Under the pieces are notes generated by a model, which was given only the letters and a program-made list of their open reading frames with translations, searched no databases and was not told the origin of the DNA. From the NCBI RefSeq assembly GCF_024713975.1, contig NC_091094.1, forward strand, positions 27,366,501 through 27,430,500: a stretch of DNA of 64,000 bases. The letters are read 5' to 3'. Below are positions 20,332-33,232 of this stretch, piece after piece; the stretch's first letter is position 1, and the number at the start of each line of letters is the position of its first letter. The stretch comes from Paralichthys olivaceus. Its lineage: Eukaryota > Chordata > Actinopteri > Pleuronectiformes > Paralichthyidae. Made by a program: the position numbers and the translations under genes.

Positions 20332-21050
20332 TCTTTATGCCATGATGCTTTTATCAAACACAGTGAGGTCCACCTGCTTGCGACTCAACTTATGTGTCTC
20401 CATTTGATATATTGGGTTTCAGAGACGGTGGTTCCAAGGCTGGATGAAGACAGTCACACTTGAGATCGTTCACAATGAGGGTTTTTTGCAGATGGGGTGA
20501 AGAATTAGGGATGGCAACCTTTCCATTCGCTCTCAGGCAGAGTCACTGCTTTGCCTGTCACACTCAAGCTCAAGCCAAGGTCATGCAAGGCTCATCCCAG
20601 GGGTTTGAAAGGAGACAGCACCAAATAGAGGAACCTCCCAAATGGAAGCAGCATTACAGATTCTGAACTGCTTGTGGAACAGAAGATCATGATACCCTAT
20701 GGTTCTTTGCTTTCTTCAGACTGGGAGGGACTTGCAGCCCCTTGTGAAAGAAAAGTTCACAACTTTGAGGTTTGATGAGTTCTGTTCCACCAGTGAGGCA
20801 GTGTCCTCAAGAGGGACCCGGAGGACAGTCCAGTAGTAGTATTCATCCCAAGTGCGGTATACTCGGAGCATATATGAAACCTTTGCAAATTGAGGGAACA
20901 CAAAGTTGCCAATTTAAGCCCTCAGTCCAGTTGACTAGAGTAGAAAGCCAGTTTAACAAACCATTTGTCATCATCTCCCCAACAGAAAGTGTACAATGCG
21001 ATAAACATCAGAACAGCGTCACCCGATGGCCGAGCTTGCTATGAAATCAG

Positions 21051-21122
21051 TCCTCGTTAGTATAGTGGCAAGTATCTCCGCCTGTCACGTGGAAGACCGG
21101 GGTTCAATTCCCCGACGAGGAG
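21051..21122 (+). tRNA. tRNA-Asp (GTC), unit 6, T40 variant
   Basis: GTGGA form. Confidence 0.94.
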
Positions 21123-21421
21123 TCTATCGGTGTTTTCTGCTCAATTTCCACCACAGAGCAAATCAGAAGTAATGCTAGCTGTCAAGGGGAGGCTTTGATC
21201 CAGATTGGGAGCCTATAACAACTATGAATGTTCTAACAGTGGGTCCTGGATAATAACAATTTCATAACACCCACACGCACCTTTGAATCTCTCTTCTGGA
21301 ATCGCGCTCCTTGCAGCACATTCCTATCATTGGATTTGGCTCCTCCCAGAAAACCCATTATGGGAATCAGTGTTTATGGTGTATTTACCAGCCTCAGGCC
21401 CTGGGGGTCCACAGTATGTCA

Positions 21422-21494
21422 GTTTCTGTAGTGTAGTGGTTATCACCTTCGCTTAACACGCGAAAGGTCCCCAGCTCGAAACTGGGCAGAAACA
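21422..21494 (+). tRNA. tRNA-Val (AAC), short unit S2, C26 variant
   Basis: C26 form. Confidence 0.87.
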
Positions 21495-21947
21495 GCTACC
21501 TCTGTCTCAATTCTTTGCCAGACAACGGTAATATCTGCATCTCTATTGATGTCGTTCACATTGAGTGCTTTTGGCAGATGTGGTGGCAACTTTGAGAAAT
21601 TTACGGATGGCAAACTTTCCATTAGCTCTCAGGCTGTCACTGCTTTGTCTGTCACGCTCAGGCCAAGGTCATACAGGGCTCATCCCAGGGATTTGAAAGG
21701 AGACACCAGCAAAGAGAGGAACCTCCCAAATGGAAGCAGCATTAGAGATTCTGCCCGAGAGAGATTCTGCCCGAGAGAGATTCTGCCCGAGAGAGATTTT
21801 GCCCGAGAGAGATTCTGCCCGAGGTATCCTATGCAGGTTGTTGCTTCTCTTTTTGAGAGATTTGGGACAGTAAGCTATTCCTCATTTTTCAATCAGTGTT
21901 TATGGTGTATTTACCAGCCTCAGGCCCTGGGGGTCCACAGTATGTCA
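21422..21947 (+). repeat. Short unit S2 (526 bp, Val-AAC only)
   Basis: Same deletion junction and five-copy minisatellite as S1. Confidence 0.9.
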
Positions 21948-22020
21948 GTTTCTGTAGTGTAGTGGTTATCACGTTCGCTTAACACGCGAAAGGTCCCCAG
22001 CTCGAAACTGGGCAGAAACA
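21948..22020 (+). tRNA. tRNA-Val (AAC), unit 7
   Basis: Standard copy in a 1698-bp unit. Confidence 0.9.
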
Positions 22021-22482
22021 GCTACCTCTGTCTCAATTCTTTGCCAGACAATGGTAATATCTGCATCTCCATTGATGTCGTTCACAGTGAGTGCTTTTGG
22101 CAGATGTGGTGGCAACTTTGAGAAATTTACGGATGGCAAACTTTCCATTAGCTCTCAGGCTGTCACTGCTTTGTCTGTCACGCTCAGGCCAAGGTCATAC
22201 AGGGCTCATCCCAGGGATTTGAAAGGAGACACCAGCAAAGAGAGGAACCTCCCAAATGGAAGCAGCATTAGAGATTCTGCCCGAGAGAGATTCTGCCCGA
22301 GAGAGATTTTGCCCGAGAGAGATTCTGCCCGAGGTATCCTATGCAGGTTGTTGCTTCTCTTTTTGAGAGATTTGGGACAGTAAGCTATTCCTCATTTTTC
22401 ACAAAGGACTCCTCCAATGGGAAAAAAGGAATGGGACCCAACGTGTATTAATGGGTCAGCAGAAGTGTCTTGTGCCACGGAG

Positions 22483-22555
22483 GTTTCTGTAGTGTAGTGG
22501 TTATCACGTTCGCTTCACACGCGAAAGGTCCCCAGCTCGAAACTGGGCAGAAACA
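22483..22555 (+). tRNA. tRNA-Val (CAC), unit 7
   Basis: Standard copy. The spacer after it has TTTCAATTCG (near 22749), shared only with unit 14. Confidence 0.9.
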
Positions 22556-23274
22556 TCTTTATGCCATGATGCTTTTATCAAACACAGTGAGGTCCACCTG
22601 CTTGCGACTCAACTTATGTGTCTCCATTTGATATATTGGGTTTCAGAGACGGTGGTTCCAAGGCTGGATGAAGACAGTCACACTTGAGATCGTTCACAAT
22701 GAGGGTTTTTTGCAGATGGGGTGAAGAATTAGGGATGGCAACCTTTCAATTCGCTCTCAGGCAGAGTCACTGCTTTGCCTGTCACACTCAAGCTCAAGCC
22801 AAGGTCATGCAAGGCTCATCCCAGGGGTTTGAAAGGAGACAGCACCAAATAGAGGAACCTCCCAAATGGAAGCAGCATTACAGATTCTGAACTGCTTGTG
22901 GAACAGAAGATCATGATACCCTATGGTTCTTTGCTTTCTTCAGACTGGGAGGGACTTGCAGCCCCTTGTGAAAGAAAAGTTCACAACTTTGAGGTTTGAT
23001 GAGTTCTGTTCCACCAGTGAGGCAGTGTCCTCAAGAGGGACCCGGAGGACAGTCCAGTAGTAGTATTCATCCCAAGTGCGGTATACTCGGAGCATATATG
23101 AAACCTTTGCAAATTGAGGGAACACAAAGTTGCCAATTTAAGCCCTCAGTCCAGTTGACTAGAGTAGAAAGCCAGTTTAACAAACCATTTGTCATCATCT
23201 CCCCAACAGAAAGTGTACAATGCGATAAACATCAGAACAGCGTCACCCGATGGCCGAGCTTGCTATGAAATCAG

Positions 23275-23346
23275 TCCTCGTTAGTATAGTGGCAAGTATC
23301 TCCGCCTGTCACGTGGAAGACCGGGGTTCAATTCCCCGACGAGGAG
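23275..23346 (+). tRNA. tRNA-Asp (GTC), unit 7, T40 variant
   Basis: GTGGA form. Confidence 0.94.
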
Positions 23347-23645
23347 TCTATCGGTGTTTTCTGCTCAATTTCCACCACAGAGCAAATCAGAAGTAATGCT
23401 AGCTGTCAAGGGGAGGCTTTGATCCAGATTGGGAGCCTATAACAACTATGAATGTTCTAACAGTGGGTCCTGGATAATAACAATTTCATAACACCCACAC
23501 GCACCTTTGAATCTCTCTTCTGGAATCGCGCTCCTTGCAGCACATTCCTATCATTGGATTTGGCTCCTCCCAGAAAACCCATTATGGGAATCAGTGTTTA
23601 TGGTGTATTTACCAGCCTCAGGCCCTGGGGGTCCACAGTATGTCA

Positions 23646-23718
23646 GTTTCTGTAGTGTAGTGGTTATCACCTTCGCTTAACACGCGAAAGGTCCCCAGCT
23701 CGAAACTGGGCAGAAACA
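23646..23718 (+). tRNA. tRNA-Val (AAC), short unit S3, C26 variant
   Basis: C26 form. Confidence 0.87.
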
Positions 23719-24171
23719 GCTACCTCTGTCTCAATTCTTTGCCAGACAACGGTAATATCTGCATCTCTATTGATGTCGTTCACATTGAGTGCTTTTGGCA
23801 GATGTGGTGGCAACTTTGAGAAATTTACGGATGGCAAACTTTCCATTAGCTCTCAGGCTGTCACTGCTTTGTCTGTCACGCTCAGGCCAAGGTCATACAG
23901 GGCTCATCCCAGGGATTTGAAAGGAGACACCAGCAAAGAGAGGAACCTCCCAAATGGAAGCAGCATTAGAGATTCTGCCCGAGAGAGATTCTGCCCGAGA
24001 GAGATTCTGCCCGAGAGAGATTTTGCCCGAGAGAGATTCTGCCCGAGGTATCCTATGCAGGTTGTTGCTTCTCTTTTTGAGAGATTTGGGACAGTAAGCT
24101 ATTCCTCATTTTTCAATCAGTGTTTATGGTGTATTTACCAGCCTCAGGCCCTGGGGGTCCACAGTATGTCA
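23646..24171 (+). repeat. Short unit S3 (526 bp, Val-AAC only)
   Basis: Same deletion junction as S1. Confidence 0.9.
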
Positions 24172-24244
24172 GTTTCTGTAGTGTAGTGGTTATCACGTTC
24201 GCTTAACACGCGAAAGGTCCCCAGCTCGAAACTGGGCAGAAACA
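24172..24244 (+). tRNA. tRNA-Val (AAC), unit 8
   Basis: Standard copy. The unit is 1665 bp because its minisatellite has two copies instead of four. Confidence 0.9.
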
Positions 24245-24674
24245 GCTACCTCTGTCTCAATTCTTTGCCAGACAACGGTAATATCTGCATCTCCATTGAT
24301 GTCGTTCACATTGAGTGCTTTTGGCAGATGTGGTGGCAACTTTGAGAAATTTACGGATGGCAAACTTTCCATTAGCTCTCAGGCTGTCACTGCTTTGTCT
24401 GTCACGCTCAGGCCAAGGTCATACAGGGCTCATCCCAGGGATTTGAAAGGAGACACCAGCAAAGAGAGGAACCTCCCAAATGGAAGCAGCATTAGAGATT
24501 CTGCCCGAGAGAGATTCTGCCCGAGGTATCCTATGCAGGTTGTTGCTTCTCTTTTTGAGAGATTTGGGACAGTAAGCTATTCCTCATTTTTCACAAAGGA
24601 CTCCTCCAATGGGAAAAAAGGAATGGGACCCAACGTGTATTAGTGGGTCAGCAGAAGTGTCTTGTGCCACGGAG

Positions 24675-24747
24675 GTTTCTGTAGTGTAGTGGTTATCACA
24701 TTCGCTTCACACGCGAAAGGTCCCCAGCTCGAAACTGGGCAGAAACA
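24675..24747 (+). tRNA. tRNA-Val (CAC), unit 8, A26 variant
   Basis: A26 form. Confidence 0.9.
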
Positions 24748-25465
24748 TCTTTATGCCATGATGCTTTTATCAAACACAGTGAGGTCCACCTGCTTGCGAC
24801 TCAACTTATGTGTCTCCATTTGATATATTGGGTTTCAGAGACGGTGGTTCCAAGGCTGGATGAAGACAGTCACACTTGAGATCGTTCACAATGAGGGTTT
24901 TTGCAGATGGGGTGAAGAATTAGGGATGGCAACCTTTCCATTCGCTCTCAGGCAGAGTCACTGCTTTGCCTGTCACACTCAAGCTCAAGCCAAGGTCATG
25001 CAAGGCTCATCCCAGGGGTTTGAAAGGAGACAGCACCAAATAGAGGAACCTCCCAGATGGAAGCAGCATTACAGATTCTGAACTGCTTGTGGAACAGAAG
25101 ATCATGATACCCTATGGTTCTTTGCTTTCTTCAGACTGGGAGGGACTTGCAGCCCTTTGTGAAAGAAAAGTTCACAACTTTGAGGTTTGATGAGTTCTGT
25201 TCCACCAGTGAGGCAGTGTCCTCAAGAGGGACCCGGAGGACAGTCCAGGAGTAGTATTCATCCCAAGTGCGGTATACTCGGAGCATATATGAAACCTTTG
25301 CAAATTGAGGGAACACAAAGTTGCCAATTTAAGCCCTCAGTCCAGTTGACTAGAGTAGAAAGCCAGTTTAACAAACCATTTGTCATCATCTCCCCAACAG
25401 AAAGTGTACAATGCGATAAACATCAGAACAGCGTCACCCGATGGCCGAGCTTGCTTTGAAATCAG

Positions 25466-25537
25466 TCCTCGTTAGTATAGTGGCAAGTATCTCCGCCTGT
25501 CACGCGGAAGACCGGGGTTCAATTCCCCGACGAGGAG
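25466..25537 (+). tRNA. tRNA-Asp (GTC), unit 8
   Basis: C40 form. The 5' flank has a private T at 25456. Confidence 0.95.
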
Positions 25538-25836
25538 TCTATCGGTGTTTTCTGCTCAATTTCCACCACAGAGCAAATCAGAAGTAATGCTAGCTGTCAA
25601 GGGGAGGCTTTGATCCAGATTGGGAGCCTATAACAACTATGAATGTTCTAACAGTGGGTCCTGGATAATAACAATTTCATAACACCCACACGCACCTTTG
25701 AATCTCTCTTCTGGAATCGCGCTCCTTGCAGCACATTCCTATCATTGGATTTGGCTCCTCCCAGAAAACCCATTATGGGAATCAGTGTTTATGGTGTATT
25801 TACCAGCCTCAGGCCCTGGGGGTCCACAGTATGTCA

Positions 25837-25909
25837 GTTTCTGTAGTGTAGTGGTTATCACGTTCGCTTAACACGCGAAAGGTCCCCAGCTCGAAACTGG
25901 GCAGAAACA
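25837..25909 (+). tRNA. tRNA-Val (AAC), unit 9
   Basis: Standard copy. Confidence 0.9.
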
Positions 25910-26371
25910 GCTACCTCTGTCTCAATTCTTTGCCAGACAACGGTAATATCTGCATCTCCATTGATGTCGTTCACATTGAGTGCTTTTGGCAGATGTGGTG
26001 GCAACTTTGAGAAATTTACGGATGGCAAACTTTCCATTAGCTCTCAGGCTGTCACTGCTTTGTCTGTCACGCTCAGGCCAAGGTCATACAGGGCTCATCC
26101 CAGGGATTTGAAAGGAGACACCAGCAAAGAGAGGAACCTCCCAAATGGAAGCAGCATTAGAGATTCTGCCCGAGAGAGATTCTGCCCGAGAGAGATTTTG
26201 CCCGAGAGAGATTCTGCCCGAGGTATCCTATGCAGGTTGTTGCTTCTCTTTTTGAGAGATTTGGGACAGTAAGCTATTCCTCATTTTTCACAAAGGACTC
26301 CTCCAATGGGAAAAAAGGAATGGGACCCAACGTGTATTAGTGGGTCAGCAGAAGTGTCTTGTGCCACGGAG

Positions 26372-26444
26372 GTTTCTGTAGTGTAGTGGTTATCACGTTC
26401 GCTTCACACGCGAAAGGTCCCCAGCTCGAAACTGGGCAGAAACA
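26372..26444 (+). tRNA. tRNA-Val (CAC), unit 9
   Basis: Standard copy. Confidence 0.9.
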
Positions 26445-27162
26445 TCTTTATGCCATGATGCTTTTATCAAACACAGTGAGGTCCACCTGCTTGCGACTCA
26501 ACTTATGTGTCTCCATTTGATATATTGGGTTTCAGAGACGGTGGTTCCAAGGCTGGATGAAGACAGTCACACTTGAGATCGTTCACAATGAGGGTTTTTG
26601 CAGATGGGGTGAAGAATTAGGGATGGCAACCTTTCCATTCGCTCTCAGGCAGAGTCACTGCTTTGCCTGTCACACTCAAGCTCAAGCCAAGGTCATGCAA
26701 GGCTCATCCCAGGGGTTTGAAAGGAGACAGCACCAAATAGAGGAACCTCCCAGATGGAAGCAGCATTACAGATTCTGAACTGCTTGTGGAACAGAAGATC
26801 ATGATACCCTATGGTTCTTTGCTTTCTTCAGACTGGGAGGGACTTGCAGCCCTTTGTGAAAGAAAAGTTCACAACTTTGAGGTTTGATGAGTTCTGTTCC
26901 ACCAGTGAGGCAGTGTCCTCAAGAGGGACCCGGAGGACAGTCCAGGAGTAGTATTCATCCCAAGTGCGGTATACTCGGAGCATATATGAAACCTTTGCAA
27001 ATTGAGGGAACACAAAGTTGCCAATTTAAGCCCTCAGTCCAGTTGACTAGAGTAGAAAGCCAGTTTAACAAACCATTTGTCATCATCTCCCCAACAGAAA
27101 GTGTACAATGCGATAAACATCAGAACAGCGTCACCCGATGGCCGAGCTTGCTATGAAATCAG

Positions 27163-27234
27163 TCCTCGTTAGTATAGTGGCAAGTATCTCCGCCTGTCAC
27201 GCGGAAGACCGGGGTTCAATTCCCCGACGAGGAG
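27163..27234 (+). tRNA. tRNA-Asp (GTC), unit 9
   Basis: C40 form. Confidence 0.95.
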
Positions 27235-27533
27235 TCTATCGGTGTTTTCTGCTCAATTTCCACCACAGAGCAAATCAGAAGTAATGCTAGCTGTCAAGGG
27301 GAGGCTTTGATCCAGATTGGGAGCCTATAACAACTATGAATGTTCTAACAGTGGGTCCTGGATAATAACAATTTCATAACACCCACACGCACCTTTGAAT
27401 CTCTCTTCTGGAATCGCGCTCCTTGCAGCACATTCCTATCATTGGATTTGGCTCCTCCCAGAAAACCCATTATGGGAATCAGTGTTTATGGTGTATTTAC
27501 CAGCCTCAGGCCCTGGGGGTCCACAGTATGTCA

Positions 27534-27606
27534 GTTTCTGTAGTGTAGTGGTTATCACGTTCGCTTAACACGCGAAAGGTCCCCAGCTCGAAACTGGGCA
27601 GAAACA
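27534..27606 (+). tRNA. tRNA-Val (AAC), unit 10
   Basis: Standard copy. Confidence 0.9.
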
Positions 27607-28068
27607 GCTACCTCTGTCTCAATTCTTTGCCAGACAACGGTAATATCTGCATCTCCATTGATGTCGTTCACATTGAGTGCTTTTGGCAGATGTGGTGGCA
27701 ACTTTGAGAAATTTACGGATGGCAAACTTTCCATTAGCTCTCAGGCTGTCACTGCTTTGTCTGTCACGCTCAGGCCAAGGTCATACAGGGCTCATCCCAG
27801 GGATTTGAAAGGAGACACCAGCAAAGAGAGGAACCTCCCAAATGGAAGCAGCATTAGAGATTCTGCCCGAGAGAGATTCTGCCCGAGAGAGATTTTGCCC
27901 GAGAGAGATTCTGCCCGAGGTATCCTATGCAGGTTGTTGCTTCTCTTTTTGAGAGATTTGGGACAGTAAGCTATTCCTCATTTTTCACAAAGGACTCCTC
28001 CAATGGGAAAAAAGGAATGGGACCCAACGTGTATTAGTGGGTCAGCAGAAGTGTCTTGTGCCACGGAG

Positions 28069-28141
28069 GTTTCTGTAGTGTAGTGGTTATCACGTTCGCT
28101 TCACACGCGAAAGGTCCCCAGCTCGAAACTGGGCAGAAACA
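28069..28141 (+). tRNA. tRNA-Val (CAC), unit 10
   Basis: Standard copy. Confidence 0.9.
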
Positions 28142-28859
28142 TCTTTATGCCATGATGCTTTTATCAAACACAGTGAGGTCCACCTGCTTGCGACTCAACT
28201 TATGTGTCTCCATTTGATATATTGGGTTTCAGAGACGGTGGTTCCAAGGCTGGATGAAGACAGTCACACTTGAGATCGTTCACAATGAGGGTTTTTGCAG
28301 ATGGGGTGAAGAATTAGGGATGGCAACCTTTCCATTCGCTCTCAGGCAGAGTCACTGCTTTGCCTGTCACACTCAAGCTCAAGCCAAGGTCATGCAAGGC
28401 TCATCCCAGGGGTTTGAAAGGAGACAGCACCAAATAGAGGAACCTCCCAAATGGAAGCAGCATTACAGATTCTGAACTGCTTGTGGAACAGAAGATCATG
28501 ATACCCTATGGTTCTTTGCTTTCTTCAGACTGGGAGGGACTTGCAGCCCTTTGTGAAAGAAAAGTTCACAACTTTGAGGTTTGATGAGTTCTGTTCCACC
28601 AGTGAGGCAGTGTCCTCAAGAGGGACCCGGAGGACAGTCCAGGAGTAGTATTCATCCCAAGTGCGGTATACTCGGAGCATATATGAAACCTTTGCAAATT
28701 GAGGGAACACAAAGTTGCCAATTTAAGCCCTCAGTCCAGTTGACTAGAGTAGAAAGCCAGTTTAACAAACCATTTGTCATCATCTCCCCAACAGAAAGTG
28801 TACAATGCGATAAACATCAGAACAGCGTCACCCGATGGCCGAGCTTGCTATGAAATCAG

Positions 28860-28931
28860 TCCTCGTTAGTATAGTGGCAAGTATCTCCGCCTGTCACGCG
28901 GAAGACCGGGGTTCAATTCCCCGACGAGGAG
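28860..28931 (+). tRNA. tRNA-Asp (GTC), unit 10
   Basis: C40 form. Confidence 0.95.
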
Positions 28932-29230
28932 TCTATCGGTGTTTTCTGCTCAATTTCCACCACAGAGCAAATCAGAAGTAATGCTAGCTGTCAAGGGGAG
29001 GCTTTGATCCAGATTGGGAGCCTATAACAACTATGAATGTTCTAACAGTGGGTCCTGGATAATAACAATTTCATAACACCCACACGCACCTTTGAATCTC
29101 TCTTCTGGAATCGCGCTCCTTGCAGCACATTCCTATCATTGGATTTGGCTCCTCCCAGAAAACCCATTATGGGAATCAGTGTTTATGGTGTATTTACCAG
29201 CCTCAGGCCCTGGGGGTCCACAGTATGTCA

Positions 29231-29303
29231 GTTTCTGTAGTGTAGTGGTTATCACGTTCGCTTAACACGCGAAAGGTCCCCAGCTCGAAACTGGGCAGAA
29301 ACA
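29231..29303 (+). tRNA. tRNA-Val (AAC), unit 11
   Basis: Standard copy. Confidence 0.9.
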
Positions 29304-29765
29304 GCTACCTCTGTCTCAATTCTTTGCCAGACAACGGTAATATCTGCATCTCCATTGATGTCGTTCACATTGAGTGCTTTTGGCAGATGTGGTGGCAACT
29401 TTGAGAAATTTACGGATGGCAAACTTTCCATTAGCTCTCAGGCTGTCACTGCTTTGTCTGTCACGCTCAGGCCAAGGTCATACAGGGCTCATCCCAGGGA
29501 TTTGAAAGGAGACACCAGCAAAGAGAGGAACCTCCCAAATGGAAGCAGCATTAGAGATTCTGCCCGAGAGAGATTCTGCCCGAGAGAGATTTTGCCCGAG
29601 AGAGATTCTGCCCGAGGTATCCTATGCAGGTTGTTGCTTCTCTTTTTGAGAGATTTGGGACAGTAAGCTATTCCTCATTTTTCACAAAGGACTCCTCCAA
29701 TGGGAAAAAAGGAATGGGACCCAACGTGTATTAGTGGGTCAGCAGAAGTGTCTTGTGCCACGGAG

Positions 29766-29838
29766 GTTTCTGTAGTGTAGTGGTTATCACGTTCGCTTCA
29801 CACGCGAAAGGTCCCCAGCTCGAAACTGGGCAGAAACA
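29766..29838 (+). tRNA. tRNA-Val (CAC), unit 11
   Basis: Standard copy. Confidence 0.9.
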
Positions 29839-30556
29839 TCTTTATGCCATGATGCTTTTATCAAACACAGTGAGGTCCACCTGCTTGCGACTCAACTTAT
29901 GTGTCTCCATTTGATATATTGGGTTTCAGAGACGGTGGTTCCAAGGCTGGATGAAGACAGTCACACTTGAGATCGTTCACAATGAGGGTTTTTGCAGATG
30001 GGGTGAAGAATTAGGGATGGCAACCTTTCCATTCGCTCTCAGGCAGAGTCACTGCTTTGCCTGTCACACTCAAGCTCAAGCCAAGGTCATGCAAGGCTCA
30101 TCCCAGGGGTTTGAAAGGAGACAGCACCAAATAGAGGAACCTCCCAGATGGAAGCAGCATTACAGATTCTGAACTGCTTGTGGAACAGAAGATCATGATA
30201 CCCTATGGTTCTTTGCTTTCTTCAGACTGGGAGGGACTTGCAGCCCTTTGTGAAAGAAAAGTTCACAACTTTGAGGTTTGATGAGTTCTGTTCCACCAGT
30301 GAGGCAGTGTCCTCAAGAGGGACCCGGAGGACAGTCCAGGAGTAGTATTCATCCCAAGTGCGGTATACTCGGAGCATATATGAAACCTTTGCAAATTGAG
30401 GGAACACAAAGTTGCCAATTTAAGCCCTCAGTCCAGTTGACTAGAGTAGAAAGCCAGTTTAACAAACCATTTGTCATCATCTCCCCAACAGAAAGTGTAC
30501 AATGCGATAAACATCAGAACAGCGTCACCCGATGGCCGAGCTTGCTATGAAATCAG

Positions 30557-30628
30557 TCCTCGTTAGTATAGTGGCAAGTATCTCCGCCTGTCACGCGGAA
30601 GACCGGGGTTCAATTCCCCGACGAGGAG
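30557..30628 (+). tRNA. tRNA-Asp (GTC), unit 11
   Basis: C40 form. Confidence 0.95.
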
Positions 30629-30927
30629 TCTATCGGTGTTTTCTGCTCAATTTCCACCACAGAGCAAATCAGAAGTAATGCTAGCTGTCAAGGGGAGGCT
30701 TTGATCCAGATTGGGAGCCTATAACAACTATGAATGTTCTAACAGTGGGTCCTGGATAATAACAATTTCATAACACCCACACGCACCTTTGAATCTCTCT
30801 TCTGGAATCGCGCTCCTTGCAGCACATTCCTATCATTGGATTTGGCTCCTCCCAGAAAACCCATTATGGGAATCAGTGTTTATGGTGTATTTACCAGCCT
30901 CAGGCCCTGGGGGTCCACAGTATGTCA

Positions 30928-31000
30928 GTTTCTGTAGTGTAGTGGTTATCACGTTCGCTTAACACGCGAAAGGTCCCCAGCTCGAAACTGGGCAGAAACA
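30928..31000 (+). tRNA. tRNA-Val (AAC), unit 12
   Basis: Standard copy; last unit of higher-order repeat copy 1. Confidence 0.9.
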
Positions 31001-31462
31001 GCTACCTCTGTCTCAATTCTTTGCCAGACAACGGTAATATCTGCATCTCCATTGATGTCGTTCACATTGAGTGCTTTTGGCAGATGTGGTGGCAACTTTG
31101 AGAAATTTACGGATGGCAAACTTTCCATTAGCTCTCAGGCTGTCACTGCTTTGTCTGTCACGCTCAGGCCAAGGTCATACAGGGCTCATCCCAGGGATTT
31201 GAAAGGAGACACCAGCAAAGAGAGGAACCTCCCAAATGGAAGCAGCATTAGAGATTCTGCCCGAGAGAGATTCTGCCCGAGAGAGATTTTGCCCGAGAGA
31301 GATTCTGCCCGAGGTATCCTATGCAGGTTGTTGCTTCTCTTTTTGAGAGATTTGGGACAGTAAGCTATTCCTCATTTTTCACAAAGGACTCCTCCAATGG
31401 GAAAAAAGGAATGGGACCCAACGTGTATTAGTGGGTCAGCAGAAGTGTCTTGTGCCACGGAG

Positions 31463-31535
31463 GTTTCTGTAGTGTAGTGGTTATCACGTTCGCTTCACAC
31501 GCGAAAGGTCCCCAGCTCGAAACTGGGCAGAAACA
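31463..31535 (+). tRNA. tRNA-Val (CAC), unit 12
   Basis: Standard copy. Confidence 0.9.
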
Positions 31536-32253
31536 TCTTTATGCCATGATGCTTTTATCAAACACAGTGAGGTCCACCTGCTTGCGACTCAACTTATGTG
31601 TCTCCATTTGATATATTGGGTTTCAGAGACGGTGGTTCCAAGGCTGGATGAAGACAGTCACACTTGAGATCGTTCACAATGAGGGTTTTTGCAGATGGGG
31701 TGAAGAATTAGGGATGGCAACCTTTCCATTCGCTCTCAGGCAGAGTCACTGCTTTGCCTGTCACACTCAAGCTCAAGCCAAGGTCATGCAAGGCTCATCC
31801 CAGGGGTTTGAAAGGAGACAGCACCAAATAGAGGAACCTCCCAGATGGAAGCAGCATTACAGATTCTGAACTGCTTGTGGAACAGAAGATCATGATACCC
31901 TATGGTTCTTTGCTTTCTTCAGACTGGGAGGGACTTGCAGCCCTTTGTGAAAGAAAAGTTCACAACTTTGAGGTTTGATGAGTTCTGTTCCACCAGTGAG
32001 GCAGTGTCCTCAAGAGGGACCCGGAGGACAGTCCAGGAGTAGTATTCATCCCAAGTGCGGTATACTCGGAGCATATATGAAACCTTTGCAAATTGAGGGA
32101 ACACAAAGTTGCCAATTTAAGCCCTCAGTCCAGTTGACTAGAGTAGAAAGCCAGTTTAACAAACCATTTGTCATCATCTCCCCAACAGAAAGTGTACAAT
32201 GCGATAAACATCAGAACAGCGTCACCCGATGGCCGAGCTTGCTATGAAATCAG

Positions 32254-32325
32254 TCCTCGTTAGTATAGTGGCAAGTATCTCCGCCTGTCACGCGGAAGAC
32301 CGGGGTTCAATTCCCCGACGAGGAG
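32254..32325 (+). tRNA. tRNA-Asp (GTC), unit 12
   Basis: C40 form. Confidence 0.95.
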
Positions 32326-32624
32326 TCTATCGGTGTTTTCTGCTCAATTTCCACCACAGAGCAAATCAGAAGTAATGCTAGCTGTCAAGGGGAGGCTTTG
32401 ATCCAGATTGGGAGCCTATAACAACTATGAATGTTCTAACAGTGGGTCCTGGATAATAACAATTTCATAACACCCACACGCACCTTTGAATCTCTCTTCT
32501 GGAATCGCGCTCCTTGCAGCACATTCCTATCATTGGATTTGGCTCCTCCCAGAAAACCCATTATGGGAATCAGTGTTTATGGTGTATTTACCAGCCTCAG
32601 GCCCTGGGGGTCCACAGTATGTCA

Positions 32625-32697
32625 GTTTCTGTAGTGTAGTGGTTATCACGTTCGCTTAACGCGCGAAAGGTCCCCAGCTCGAAACTGGGCAGAAACA
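32625..32697 (+). tRNA. tRNA-Val (AAC), unit 13, G37 variant
   Basis: Partner of the 19724 gene. Confidence 0.88.
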
Positions 32698-33159
32698 GCT
32701 ACCTCTGTCTCAATTCTTTGCCAGACAATGGTAATATCTGCATCTCCATTGATGTCGTTCACAGTGAGTGCTTTTGGCAGATGTGGTGGCAACTTTGAGA
32801 AATTTACGGATGGCAAACTTTCCATTAGCTCTCAGGCTGTCACTGCTTTGTCTGTCACGCTCAGGCCAAGGTCATACAGGGCTCATCCCAGGGATTTGAA
32901 AGGAGACACCAGCAAAGAGAGGAACCTCCCAAATGGAAGCAGCATTAGAGATTCTGCCCGAGAGAGATTCTGCCCGAGAGAGATTTTGCCCGAGAGAGAT
33001 TCTGCCCGAGGTATCCTATGCAGGTTGTTGCTTCTCTTTTTGAGAGATTTGGGACAGTAAGCTATTCCTCATTTTTCACAAAGGACTCCTCCAATGGGAA
33101 AAAAGGAATGGGACCCAACGTGTATTAATGGGTCAGCAGAAGTGTCTTGTGCCACGGAG

Positions 33160-33232
33160 GTTTCTGTAGTGTAGTGGTTATCACGTTCGCTTCACACGCG
33201 AAAGGTCCCCAGCTCGAAACTGGGCAGAAACA
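33160..33232 (+). tRNA. tRNA-Val (CAC), unit 13
   Basis: Standard copy. Confidence 0.9.

Larger units (their letters stand above)
19724..32624 (+). repeat. 12,901-bp higher-order repeat, copy 1
   Basis: Unit order: U6, S2, U7, S3, U8 (1665 bp), U9, U10, U11, U12. It has 9 Val-AAC, 7 Val-CAC and 7 Asp genes. Every unit start recurs 12,901 bp further on with the same private variants. One difference I found is T at 25456 against A at 38357. Confidence 0.93.
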